Below are positions 35,331-43,431 of a stretch of 64,000 bases of DNA, piece by piece. The notes below the pieces were generated by a model, which saw nothing but the letters and a program-made list of their open reading frames with translations, searched no databases and had not been told where the DNA came from. A program made the translations under genes and the position numbers. Position 1 is the first letter of the stretch; every line of letters starts with the position of its first letter. The DNA comes from Arthrobacter sp. MYb213. Its GTDB lineage: Bacteria > Actinomycetota > Actinomycetes > Actinomycetales > Micrococcaceae. The stretch spans positions 1-64,000 of the forward strand of contig NZ_PCQA01000004.1 in assembly GCF_002979915.1 (NCBI RefSeq). Reading direction: 5' to 3'.

Positions 35331-35360
35331 CGGTTCGCATCCAGCGTTGGATGCGAACCG
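35331..35360 (-). terminator. Hairpin terminator after menG/ubiE
   Basis: A perfect 13-bp stem, CGGTTCGCATCCA/TGGATGCGAACCG (35331-35343 with 35348-35360), with a four-base loop, lies 23 bases after the minus-strand methyltransferase gene; AGCTTTTAAC follows on that strand. Confidence 0.8.
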
Positions 35361-35382
35361 AAAGGTTAATTCTGCGGAAGGG

Positions 35383-36084
35383 TTACTTCCAAGCGCGGTG
35401 TACGGCGACAATGCCGCCGGTCAGGTTGCGGAACTCGACGTTCTTCCAACCGACGTTGATGAACTTCTGCCCTAGGTCCTGCTGGTTTGGCCAGGCAGCG
35501 ATCGACTCGGCTAGGTAGGCGTAAGCCGTAGGGTTTGGTGAAACGATGTATCCCAAGGCTGGGATCACGCGAGGCAAGAACTGCTTGTAAGCCTGCTTGA
35601 TCGGAGTCATTGTGGGGGTGGAGAATTCAGCCACCACAATGCGACCGCCGGGCTTGGTCACGCGGTGCATTTCAGACAAGGCCTTCTCGGTGTCGGAGAT
35701 GTTGCGTAGTCCGTAAGAGATGGTGACCGCATCAAAGGAATTGTCCTCGAATGGTAGATCGGTGCCGTCACCGTAGACGAATTCAAGCTGCGGGTAGCGC
35801 TTGCGACCCTCAGCGAGCATGCCATGGGACATATCGCAGGCGGTCACCGTGGCGCCGGCCTTGGCCAGCGGTACTGAAGAGGTGCCGGTGCCCGCGGCGA
35901 GATCGAGAATGCGCTCGCCGGGCTTCGGAGCAATCGCCTCGGTGGTGATCTTGCGCCAGTAATTCACGATGCCGCCGGTCATCAGAGTGTTTAGCAAGTC
36001 GTAACGAGGTGCCAACTTGTCGAACATGTCTTGGACCTGGGTGGCCTGCTTATCCAGACCTGCGCGTGAATTATGGGAAGTCAT
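35383..36084 (-). CDS. menG: Demethylmenaquinone methyltransferase (UbiE/MenG)
   Basis: Methylates demethylmenaquinone with S-adenosylmethionine in the last step of menaquinone synthesis. The 233 residues from ATG 36084 (MTSHNSRAGL) match the actinobacterial enzyme. SAM-binding motif I is LDLAAGTGTSS, and the UbiE signatures YDLLNTLMTGGIVNYWRK and SYGLRNI are present. The frame to 36186 would add 34 residues without family character. It stands alone, with a terminator downstream. Confidence 0.95.
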   Translation of the reverse strand: MTSHNSRAGLDKQATQVQDMFDKLAPRYDLLNTLMTGGIVNYWRKITTEAIAPKPGERILDLAAGTGTSSVPLAKAGATVTACDMSHGMLAEGRKRYPQLEFVYGDGTDLPFEDNSFDAVTISYGLRNISDTEKALSEMHRVTKPGGRIVVAEFSTPTMTPIKQAYKQFLPRVIPALGYIVSPNPTAYAYLAESIAAWPNQQDLGQKFINVGWKNVEFRNLTGGIVAVHRAWK

Positions 36085-36142
36085 AGTTCCAAGTGTTTCA
36101 TATTTGCGCGTGAACGCACGCCGGATGTGGGGCGAATCGCGC

Positions 36143-37114
36143 TCAGAGTAACGATTCGAGACGTGCGTAGCTGGCCTCCATCCCATCGATCATTCCGGTG
36201 GCCAGCACCATGTCCCGAGTCTGAATATCTGGATAGGTGACGACTACGGACAGTAAGGTGCCCGCGATAGTCGCGGTGAATGTTGCCTCATTGACGGTCG
36301 CCGGATAATCGGTATCGATCATTTGCTCGGTGGTCCGCTCGTAGGACTGTGGCAAGGACTCAAGCACGGCTCCGGTGAAACCGAACCCTTGACCGATTTC
36401 CTCGGACTGTGGCTCCCACCAATATCGGTAGGTGTCTCCGACATCTTGCGCGGTGACGCATTCGGTCATGCTCCAACCGTCCGGCCCCAGCATCCATCGC
36501 TTCATAAGCTGCACCTCATGATGTGCGCGCCAGACCTGGTCGCGGGTTCCGCGAACCAGCCGGCTGATGCGTACCTTGGTGTCGGACAGAATCTGAGCAT
36601 CAGTGCTGAAAGTTTGCGCATAGTTGCGTAGATCGATGAGGACCTGTTCGATCTGACTCATCGCCGAGCGGGTTCCGTCGATCATGCCCATCTTTACGAT
36701 CTGTTCCAGTTCCTCAACTGAATCAAAGTTGGCAGTAATCGTCAGTTTTGTTCCTTCGGGAGTTGGATCGAAGGAAAAGACCGTACGTGTGGTGGGCAAA
36801 TCGGCGTTCGGAGTACCGTCGGTATTTGCGAAACCATCGGTGACTTCGAAGAACTTCTGGTCGACAACTTCATTCCACTCCCAGTAGCCATGGAATTCTT
36901 CGCCCTCGGGGGAAGTCATGTGGTAGTTCGAGCGACCGCCTGGGGTGGCATCGTGACGGGTGAAAGTTGCTGGGTACTCGACCGGCCCCCAAAACTTCTC
37001 GATTTGTCGCGCGTCTAGATAGGCCTCCCAAAGTCGGGATACCTTGACCGGGAACTCCGCATGGACGGTCAGCGAGAGGGTTTCTGGATCTTTGACAACT
37101 GATGTGACGGGCAT
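36143..37114 (-). CDS. Tandem SRPBCC (AHSA1-like) protein
   Basis: A 323-residue protein consisting of two AHSA1/SRPBCC domains in a row (about 1-155 and 170-323). Each has the fold's hydrophobic-cavity pattern: ARQIEKFWGPVEYPAT and LMKRWMLGPDGWSM occupy equivalent places, followed by FEVTDGF-type strands. Such proteins bind lipids or small hydrophobic ligands, or modulate partners. AAGGAG seven bases upstream sets the ATG. It follows an ArsR regulator by eleven bases and is its likely regulated partner; this pairing is common in actinobacteria. Confidence 0.87.
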   Translation of the reverse strand: MPVTSVVKDPETLSLTVHAEFPVKVSRLWEAYLDARQIEKFWGPVEYPATFTRHDATPGGRSNYHMTSPEGEEFHGYWEWNEVVDQKFFEVTDGFANTDGTPNADLPTTRTVFSFDPTPEGTKLTITANFDSVEELEQIVKMGMIDGTRSAMSQIEQVLIDLRNYAQTFSTDAQILSDTKVRISRLVRGTRDQVWRAHHEVQLMKRWMLGPDGWSMTECVTAQDVGDTYRYWWEPQSEEIGQGFGFTGAVLESLPQSYERTTEQMIDTDYPATVNEATFTATIAGTLLSVVVTYPDIQTRDMVLATGMIDGMEASYARLESLL

Positions 37115-37125
37115 GGGAATGCTCC

Positions 37126-37464
37126 TTAGGTAGCCTCGTCGGAGAGGAAATCATCGAGCCTGCTGATGCGCTGGCGCCAGATATCTTCTAGGGATGTGAG
37201 TAGTTCTTGTGCATGCCGGATGGTGTCTGGCTGCCCGCGAACTATACGTTCGCGGCCACGTGCGATTTTGCTGACCAGACCGGCGACTTCCAATGCGGCA
37301 ACATGCTTTTGCACTGCTGCAAAAGACATGTCGTAACTTGCTGCCAGCTCCGAAATGCTCACCTCGGCATGAAGAGTCCGCCGCACGATGTCTCGTCGCG
37401 TGGCATCTGCCAAGGCGCGGAAGACCTTGTTAGTCTGTTCTTCGCTCAACTCATATACAACCAT
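37126..37464 (-). CDS. ArsR-family transcriptional regulator
   Basis: A 112-residue winged-helix protein of the ArsR/SdpR branch that accompanies AHSA1 proteins: FRALADATRRDIVRR at the start, VSISELAASYDMSFAAVQKHVAALEVAGLVSK as the recognition region, and RIVRGQPD in the wing. The metal-binding cysteines of arsenic sensors are absent, so it is not a metal sensor. It is probably an autorepressor of itself and the SRPBCC gene. There is no ribosome binding site: the transcript looks leaderless. Confidence 0.9.
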   Translation of the reverse strand: MVVYELSEEQTNKVFRALADATRRDIVRRTLHAEVSISELAASYDMSFAAVQKHVAALEVAGLVSKIARGRERIVRGQPDTIRHAQELLTSLEDIWRQRISRLDDFLSDEAT

Positions 37465-37501
37465 TTGGTTGTACGATACTCCTGACGTGAACGGTTTACA
37501 A
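37456..37501 (-). promoter_or_regulatory. Leaderless promoter and 18-bp operator of the ArsR-SRPBCC operon
   Basis: On the minus strand, TTGTAA (37501-37496) is 17 bases from TATCGT (37478-37473), which ends eight bases before ATG 37464. The 18-bp palindrome TACAACCA-TT-TGGTTGTA (37456-37473) covers the transcription start and the start codon itself. This is a typical repressor site for this ArsR branch. Confidence 0.6.
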
Positions 37502-37745
37502 GAGCGGTGCAGGGGAGAGTGTTCAAAAAGTTTTGTTAGTAAACTTGTCGCCCAGATATTGAGTTATTTATAGGGGATTTATCCTACTGTTTTCATGGAT
37601 CCGAGAGCGTTTAGGTAGGTTTTGGAGTTTTGCAGTGCAAAGTCGGGCAAGCTCTCTGACGTGGGTATGACTCTTCTCAAGCCACCAGCATTCACTTAGG
37701 CTTGTGAACAATGCAGAAATCCAGGTCGCTGGATAGGGGAGAGTT

Positions 37746-38966
37746 ATGGGCGAGTCCGCCATAGATTGGACCGGCGCATCACGCCGTGCCGAGCACGCGC
37801 ACGAGCTTCTGGAGACCCAGGAGGCGGGGGTGGCGGAACTGCCGCTGCGCAGTGATGTGCGTGAATCTTGGAAGCGCTCGTTGGCATCACTTACTGCAGT
37901 TCAAGTCCCCTCGGTGCTCAGTGATGATCGGCTCAGGCTTGCTCGCGAACGCAGCGAGTTGCAGCGCATTTGGCCGGTTTTCGAAAAACTCTTGGTCCCA
38001 GCCGCAACCGACGCCAACCTCTTAGTCGCATTAGCTGACGCCGGCGGCACCTTGTTGTGGGTCGCGGGCAGCAATGGTGCTCTAAGCCAAGCAGAGGGCG
38101 TAGGCTTCATGGCCGGCGCAGACTGGGCGGAAAAGACTGTGGGAACATCCGCGCCGGGAATGGCGTTAGCTACCGGTGCTGGATCCCAGGTCTCAGGTGC
38201 AGAGCATCTTTACGAAAGGGCTCACCAATACAGCTGCTCCGCGGTCCCCATTCGAGATCCACGCACCGGGCAAGTGATCGGCGCAATTGATCTGACTGGC
38301 GGGCCGGATGCCATTGCGACGCATTCGCTACCGCTACTGCAAGCGGCGGTGATGGCGGCAGAAACTCAATTACTCCTGCCTGGTGTTGGGGTAGTGGCAG
38401 ACCCGGACTATCTAGATCTTGGTCGCTCCGATGGTGCTCATCTAGGTTCCGTTCCGATCTCCCTGCGCCACGCTGAAATTCTGACGTTGCTAGCCCAATA
38501 TCGTGAAGGGCTGAGTACGGCTCAGCTTGTCGAAGAGCTATTTGAGAGGCCTGATGCGGCGGCAGAAGGCACTGCACGAGCTGAAATAGTCAGGTTACGC
38601 AAGGTGCTTGCGATGGTCCCTGGGAGAACATTGACCTCGCGACCCTATCGGCTGCAATGGGGTTTGCAAACAACAATTGGACGGCTTTGGAAGGCTTTGG
38701 AAGAAGGTGACTTGGGCGCCGCATTGCAGATATATTCGCCAGGGATGCTCGCGCGGTCGCAAGCTCCAGGAATCATGCTGCTGCGCTACCGTGCCGAAGC
38801 TGCGTTGCGAGAAATGGTTCTGGATCGAGGCACTGCCCATCAACTATTGAACCTGGGCCGTCAATTGGCTGACTCCGATTTGTTGCGTGCGGCCTTGCGG
38901 GAACTTCCAGCAGATTCGCCGGCTCGTTCGCTCATCGTTGCCGAGGTTCAAGGGCTGGACGAATAG
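37746..38966 (+). CDS. GAF-domain transcriptional regulator of the aldehyde dehydrogenase operon
   Basis: A 406-residue AcoR-related regulator. The N-terminal part resembles the sensory half of acetoin/aldehyde regulators, with a GAF-like domain at about residues 80-205 (LVALADAGGTLLWVAGS, NGALSQAEGVGFMAGADWAEKTVGTSAPGMAL split by the reading). It lacks the AAA+ sigma-54 module and Fis HTH. A winged-helix segment (ISLRHAEILTLLAQYREGLSTAQLVEELF) takes their place at about 240-305. GGGGAGAG upstream sets ATG 37746. It precedes an aldehyde dehydrogenase gene and probably activates it. Confidence 0.8.
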   Translation: MGESAIDWTGASRRAEHAHELLETQEAGVAELPLRSDVRESWKRSLASLTAVQVPSVLSDDRLRLARERSELQRIWPVFEKLLVPAATDANLLVALADAGGTLLWVAGSNGALSQAEGVGFMAGADWAEKTVGTSAPGMALATGAGSQVSGAEHLYERAHQYSCSAVPIRDPRTGQVIGAIDLTGGPDAIATHSLPLLQAAVMAAETQLLLPGVGVVADPDYLDLGRSDGAHLGSVPISLRHAEILTLLAQYREGLSTAQLVEELFERPDAAAEGTARAEIVRLRKVLAMVPGRTLTSRPYRLQWGLQTTIGRLWKALEEGDLGAALQIYSPGMLARSQAPGIMLLRYRAEAALREMVLDRGTAHQLLNLGRQLADSDLLRAALRELPADSPARSLIVAEVQGLDE

Positions 38967-39000
38967 CGGAACTTGGCTGCAACCTACTTGCAACCTTTGC

Positions 39001-39044
39001 GTGACTAGAGTCACATTCAAGGTTCCGCGGTGAAGACACCGTGG
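39001..39044 (+). promoter_or_regulatory. Dyads in the aldehyde dehydrogenase promoter region
   Basis: GTGACT-AG-AGTCAC (39001-39014) is a perfect 14-bp inverted repeat between the GAF regulator and aldehyde dehydrogenase genes. Just upstream, TGCAACCT is repeated with an 11-bp step (near 38978-38996). A second hairpin, CCGCGGTG-AAGA-CACCGTGG (39025-39044), lies in the leader before AAGGAG. The first dyad is a candidate site for the regulator. Confidence 0.4.
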
Positions 39045-39075
39045 CCAGGATGACTGACTAAGGAGTCGTGCAGCA

Positions 39076-40599
39076 ATGGGCGTTTATGCAAATCCAAACA
39101 CCGATGGGGCATTGGTCGATTTTAAGCCACGCTACGAGAACTACATTGGTGGCGAATGGGTTGCTCCGGTTAAGGGCATGTACTTTGAAAATGTCACTCC
39201 GGTAACCGGTAAGGTGTTCTGCGAAGTGGCGCGTTCCACTGCAGAAGACATCGAGGTAGCCCTGGATGCAGCCCACGCAGCGGCTCCAGCCTGGGGCAAG
39301 ACTAGCCCGGCCGAACGCGCGGTCATCCTAAACAAGATTGCGGATCGCATCGAGGAAAACCTCGAAATGATGGCCGTGGCTGAAACCTGGGACAACGGCA
39401 AAGCCATTCGCGAGTGCCTCAACGCCGATCTGCCTTTAGCTGTGGACCACTTCCGTTACTTCGCTGGCGCTATTCGCGCCCAAGAAGGAAGCCTTTCCCA
39501 GCTGGATGAAGATACCACCGCGTACCACTATCACGAACCGCTGGGCGTAGTTGGCCAAATTATCCCTTGGAATTTCCCTATCCTCATGGCCGTGTGGAAG
39601 CTCGCGCCAGCCTTGGCCGCCGGTAACGCCATTGTGCTCAAGCCCGCGGAGCAGACCCCGGTCTCGATCCTGGTACTCATGGAATTGATTGGTGATTTGC
39701 TGCCTGCCGGCGTCCTGAATGTCGTCAACGGGTTCGGCGTCGAGGCGGGCAAACCGCTGGCCAGCAACAAGCGCATCCGCAAGATCGCGTTCACCGGTGA
39801 GACCACCACAGGTCGCTTGATCATGCAGTACGCCTCGGAAAATCTGATCCCGGTCACCCTCGAACTTGGTGGCAAGTCCCCGAATCTCTTCTTCGAGGAC
39901 ATCGCGGACAAGGATGATGCCTTCTACGACAAGGCCCAAGAGGGCTTCACCATGTTCGCGCTAAACCAGGGTGAGGTTTGCACCTGCCCATCGCGTGCAT
40001 TGATCCAGGAAAGTATTTACGACCGCTTCATGGGCGATGTCATTGCCCGTACCAAGGCCATCAAACAGGGCCACCCGCTGGATACCGAAACCATGATGGG
40101 TGCCCAGGCATCCAATGACCAGCTCGAGAAGATCTTGTCCTACATGGATATCGGTAAGGCCGAGGGCGCCAAGGTGCTGCTTGGTGGAGGACGCGCGGAT
40201 CTGGGCGGGGAACTGTCCGGTGGTTACTACGTGCAGCCGACCATCTTTGAGGGCACCAACGACATGCGCATCTTCCAAGAGGAGATCTTCGGCCCCGTGG
40301 TAGCAGTCGCCAAGTTCAAGGACTATGACGAGGCGATCACGATCGCCAATGACACCCTGTATGGCTTGGGTTCGGGCGTCTGGAGCCGCAACGGCAACGT
40401 GGCCTACCGTGCGGGGCGCGCCATCCAGGCGGGCCGTGTGTGGGTCAACCAGTATCACGCCTACCCAGCTCACTCGGCTTTCGGTGGCTACAAGTCTTCG
40501 GGTATCGGACGCGAGAACCACCTGATGATGCTGGACCACTACCAGCAGACCAAGAACTTGCTTGTCTCATACTCGGAAGACAAGCTCGGATTCTTCTAA
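39076..40599 (+). CDS. NAD-dependent aldehyde dehydrogenase (ExaC/acetaldehyde type)
   Basis: Oxidises an aldehyde, probably acetaldehyde or another short aldehyde, to the acid with NAD. The 507 residues match the ExaC/AldA branch: [11 protein letters not shown] for coenzyme binding, LELGGKSPN with the general base Glu at the start, and [11 protein letters not shown] with the catalytic Cys. The C-terminus [12 protein letters not shown] is typical of this branch. A clear AAGGAG site precedes the ATG. Its operon context, with GAF regulator upstream and DUF779 downstream, is the usual arrangement for this enzyme. Confidence 0.95.
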   Translation: MGVYANPNTDGALVDFKPRYENYIGGEWVAPVKGMYFENVTPVTGKVFCEVARSTAEDIEVALDAAHAAAPAWGKTSPAERAVILNKIADRIEENLEMMAVAETWDNGKAIRECLNADLPLAVDHFRYFAGAIRAQEGSLSQLDEDTTAYHYHEPLGVVGQIIPWNFPILMAVWKLAPALAAGNAIVLKPAEQTPVSILVLMELIGDLLPAGVLNVVNGFGVEAGKPLASNKRIRKIAFTGETTTGRLIMQYASENLIPVTLELGGKSPNLFFEDIADKDDAFYDKAQEGFTMFALNQGEVCTCPSRALIQESIYDRFMGDVIARTKAIKQGHPLDTETMMGAQASNDQLEKILSYMDIGKAEGAKVLLGGGRADLGGELSGGYYVQPTIFEGTNDMRIFQEEIFGPVVAVAKFKDYDEAITIANDTLYGLGSGVWSRNGNVAYRAGRAIQAGRVWVNQYHAYPAHSAFGGYKSSGIGRENHLMMLDHYQQTKNLLVSYSEDKLGFF

Positions 40600-40658
40600 A
40601 CGTGGACTACCGCTTGTAAGAGTAGGACACTGGCCTTAACGGGCTAGCTGAGGGTCGT

Positions 40659-40694
40659 CGCCCGGATGCATCGAATAGTCGTTGCATTCGGGCG
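40659..40694 (+). terminator. Hairpin between aldehyde dehydrogenase and DUF779 genes
   Basis: A 12-bp stem with one G-T pair, CGCCCGGATGCA/TGCATTCGGGCG (40659-40670 with 40683-40694), lies 59 bases after the aldehyde dehydrogenase stop. No T run follows, so it may attenuate expression or protect the 3' end rather than fully terminate. Confidence 0.55.
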
Positions 40695-40730
40695 GTGATG
40701 CTTAACCAAAAAAATGCAAAGGAGCACACC

Positions 40731-41144
40731 ATGAGCACGGCTACAGAGTCTCGGGCGGTCATTGCTGGAGAAGGGTTTTCTCGCGTTGCCTTTACCGAAG
40801 AAGCCCTAGAACTGCTGCGCAAACTATGGACCATTCATGGCCCGCTGATGTTCCACCAGTCCGGTGGCTGCTGTGATGGTTCTTCCCCTATGTGTTTTCA
40901 GGCAGGCGAATTCAAAACCGGTAATGCGGATATTCTCCTCGGAGTCCTAGAACTCAACGATGCATCCGGTGAAGAACTAGGACCAATTGATTTTTGGATG
41001 TCTAAAGAGCAGTTTGAATACTGGAAGCACACCAAACTGACGATAGACGTTGTTAGTGGCAGGGGGTCTGGCTTTTCGTTGGAAGCACCAGAGGGCAAAC
41101 GGTTCCTTATTCGTAGCGAGATCATCGAATTTCCTACCTCGTGA
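40731..41144 (+). CDS. DUF779 domain protein
   Basis: A 137-residue protein of the DUF779 family, which regularly follows acetaldehyde dehydrogenase genes. The motif SGGCCDGSSPMCFQAGEF contains the conserved cysteine cluster (Cys-Cys and a third Cys), suggesting metal binding. ATG 40731 is set by AAGGAG; the frame from 40695 lacks one. Its role is unknown, possibly linked to aldehyde detoxification. Confidence 0.88.
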   Translation: MSTATESRAVIAGEGFSRVAFTEEALELLRKLWTIHGPLMFHQSGGCCDGSSPMCFQAGEFKTGNADILLGVLELNDASGEELGPIDFWMSKEQFEYWKHTKLTIDVVSGRGSGFSLEAPEGKRFLIRSEIIEFPTS

Positions 41145-41161
41145 CCACCTAAACTAGGGTG

Positions 41162-41617
41162 ATGCGCCTTTGGTCCTTACATCCAGAATTGTTAGACACA
41201 AAAGGTCTCGTCGCCTGTTGGCGCGAGACCTTACTGGCACAGAAAGTGTTAGCCGGGCAGTCCTCCGGTTACACGAACCACCCGCAGCTAGCGCGTTTGC
41301 AGTCCACAGCCGAGCCATTAGCAACTGTCGGGGCTTACCTGCAGGGGATCTTGGATGAGTCGCTACGCCGTGGTTATCATTTTGACGCATCCAAAATTTT
41401 GCGTCCGGAGCTCGCGGCCCAGCGTGGTCAGCTAGCGGTAACCAGCGAACAACTGAATTTCGAATATCGTCACCTGCTGCGGAAACTCGAAGTACGCTCA
41501 CCACAAGATGCCTTGATGCTTGCTGAACGGCACGCGACTGAAATTCCCGTCCACCCACTTTTCCATGTCATTGCCGGCCCAATCGCATCATGGGAAAAAG
41601 ATTCTCAAGCGGTTTAA
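41162..41617 (+). CDS. Pyrimidine dimer DNA glycosylase (endonuclease V type)
   Basis: A 151-residue protein matching the pyrimidine-dimer DNA glycosylase family related to T4 endonuclease V. MRLWSLHPELLDTKGLVACWRE contains the N-terminal region whose alpha-amino group is used in T4 enzymes; VLAGQSSGYTNHPQL and FEYRHLLRKL are also family motifs. The ATG at 41162 is preferred over GTG 41159 because it gives the family start MRLW. It would repair UV lesions. Confidence 0.85.
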   Translation: MRLWSLHPELLDTKGLVACWRETLLAQKVLAGQSSGYTNHPQLARLQSTAEPLATVGAYLQGILDESLRRGYHFDASKILRPELAAQRGQLAVTSEQLNFEYRHLLRKLEVRSPQDALMLAERHATEIPVHPLFHVIAGPIASWEKDSQAV

Positions 41618-41649
41618 ATAGTGCAGAGCAACTCGGGCTTTTGGGTTAC

Positions 41650-42102
41650 TCAGAGTTTTGGAAGGGCCTGAACCCACGAGTTGATTCGCTCAAGCTGGGC
41701 AATATCCAAATACAAGACGATCTCTAATTTTTCCTCTATCTGACGCAGCAGGACCGCAGAGTCCGTAGGCAGTTCCGGCTGAGCTAGAACGGCAGTAGCG
41801 GCGATTGAGTCCCGCGGAATATCGGCCTGGCGGCACAAAAACAGGTCGCTTTGGCTACCTGCCCACGATTCGGCAACAGAAATTTTTCCGTCAAAAAAAG
41901 TTCTCAAATCCTCGGCAAGAAACCAACCGTCGCCAAGAGTCACCTTGAATTCCGCGACTATGGCCAACGAACGAAATTTGAATCCAGCCGGGGCACTTGT
42001 TGCCCGTAGAACAAATCCGGGGCCTTCAAGCTGTGGCACTTGGGCTAGAGCGAGGTTGAAGGATTCGGGGTTGATGCTCTCTTTACGCTTGAACCAAGTC
42101 AA
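41650..42102 (-). CDS. Hypothetical protein (150 aa)
   Basis: A 150-residue soluble protein, not recognised. It begins MTWFKRKESINPESF, has no membrane segment, and is rich in hydrophobic beta-type stretches such as GPGFVLRATS and GFKFRSLAIVAEFKVTL. It is convergent with the pyrimidine dimer glycosylase gene and divergent from the urease cluster. No function can be proposed. Confidence 0.65.
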   Translation of the reverse strand: MTWFKRKESINPESFNLALAQVPQLEGPGFVLRATSAPAGFKFRSLAIVAEFKVTLGDGWFLAEDLRTFFDGKISVAESWAGSQSDLFLCRQADIPRDSIAATAVLAQPELPTDSAVLLRQIEEKLEIVLYLDIAQLERINSWVQALPKL

Positions 42103-42564
42103 AAATATTTTCCTTTTAATCCGCGGTGGTGCCTAGTGTCTTTGAGACTAACCCTAGCCGTGCGGGCCGCAGGAGCAATCTGCAAGTCGTCTTGAAACCG
42201 CCAATGCAAATGAGTTGTCCTTCTCGCTGTGAGCGCGTCCCGAAATGTTGAGTGGACTCTCGACTGTTAAGTGACTTAAGATCCCGTCGGTGGATAGGTT
42301 CCCCATCTCACGCGCGTCTTTCACGAACAGCGTAGTGGCAACAATATCCTCATTCTAATCAAGCCTTGACAAGGAGAAACTTATGCATTGGGACAATGGG
42401 TGGTGCAATCCGACCTGCGCGATACCTGATGCACTTTCTTGAGGTCAGAGACCTTCGTGCTGGCTCTGCTATCCTTGCCTTAAATGCAGGTTGTAAGCCT
42501 GATTTAAAGCAAATCTGACAGCATCAAGCTACCGTCAATTTGTATATACGTTGGAAGGGACCTG
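42103..42564. other. Urease upstream region with a short leader-like ORF and hairpin
   Basis: 462 bases without a long gene. A 19-codon frame (42383-42442, MHWDNGWCNPTCAIPDALS) has AAGGAG seven bases before its ATG and is rich in Trp, Cys and His. A hairpin TTAAAT-G-CAGG/CCTGATTTAA (42480-42507) lies between it and ureA, so a leader-peptide or metal-responsive leader is possible. A palindrome TTAAGT-G-ACTTAA lies at 42267-42279. GGAAGGG before 42565 is the ureA ribosome binding site. Confidence 0.4.
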
Positions 42565-42867
42565 ATGCATTTAACTCCCCGCGAGCAAGAGAAATTATTG
42601 ATCGTCGTTGCAGCCGATCTCGCTCGTCGCAGACAAGAACGCGGCTTGAAGCTAAACCACCCCGAAGCCGTGGCAGTCATTACCTACGAACTCATCGAGG
42701 GGGCGCGCGACGGACGCACCGTTGCAGACCTGATGAGCTATGGCACTACGATTCTGACCCGCGAAGACGTGATGGACGGAATCTCCGAGATGATTGACGA
42801 CGTCCAAGTCGAAGCCACCTTTCCCGACGGAACCAAATTGGTAACCGTCCACAATCCGATTCGTTAG
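42565..42867 (+). CDS. ureA: Urease subunit gamma
   Basis: Smallest structural subunit of nickel urease, which hydrolyses urea to ammonia and carbamate. 100 residues, family length, beginning [13 protein letters not shown]. Conserved [16 protein letters not shown] and the ending [13 protein letters not shown] are present. GGAAGGG about seven bases upstream gives the start. First gene of ureABCEFGD. Confidence 0.96.
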   Translation: MHLTPREQEKLLIVVAADLARRRQERGLKLNHPEAVAVITYELIEGARDGRTVADLMSYGTTILTREDVMDGISEMIDDVQVEATFPDGTKLVTVHNPIR

Positions 42868-42880
42868 GACGGGAGCAGAG

Positions 42881-43429
42881 ATGAAACCTGGAGAATACAT
42901 CCTCGCCGATGATCCAATCGTTTGTAATGCGAGTCAACAGACCCGAATTCTCAACCTGATCAATCGTGGCGACCGCCCCATCCAAGTCGGCTCCCATTAC
43001 CATTTCGCCGAGGCCAACCCGCAACTTGACTTCGACCGTGTGGCAGCGCGCGGGTTCCGCCTGGATATCCCTGCCGGCACCGCGGTGCGTTTCGAACCAG
43101 GGGATGCGCGTACGGTCCACCTGGTGGAGTACGCCGGAGCGCGTGAGGTGCATGGATTCCAAGATCGAGTCAACGGTCCGGTCGGTCGCACCATCCCGGT
43201 AGTTGAAACCGAAGCCATCGGCGGTAGTGCGGGTATCGACCCGGTAATCGAAGCCGACGTGGTTGCCGACTACGACATCGATTTGCCGAATCAGAGCGAA
43301 ACCGCCATCGGCTTCCACACCACATTTGGTGTTGACGAAGTTGATGAAGCCCTTCCACCACAGCCGCATAAGCTGCGACAGGCCGAAAAGACGCAGACGC
43401 AGAGTTCGGACGAGGAGCAGGAGAACTAA
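42881..43429 (+). CDS. ureB: Urease subunit beta with an acidic C-terminal extension
   Basis: Beta subunit of urease, beginning [13 protein letters not shown] with the conserved [17 protein letters not shown] and [10 protein letters not shown]. The core ends around residue 101 (FQDRVNGPV). The protein then continues about 80 more residues to 182: an acidic, low-complexity tail ([30 protein letters not shown]) not found in typical UreB of 101-120 residues. It starts 13 bases after ureA and two bases separate its stop from ureC. Confidence 0.95.
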   Translation: MKPGEYILADDPIVCNASQQTRILNLINRGDRPIQVGSHYHFAEANPQLDFDRVAARGFRLDIPAGTAVRFEPGDARTVHLVEYAGAREVHGFQDRVNGPVGRTIPVVETEAIGGSAGIDPVIEADVVADYDIDLPNQSETAIGFHTTFGVDEVDEALPPQPHKLRQAEKTQTQSSDEEQEN

Positions 43430-43431
43430 AA

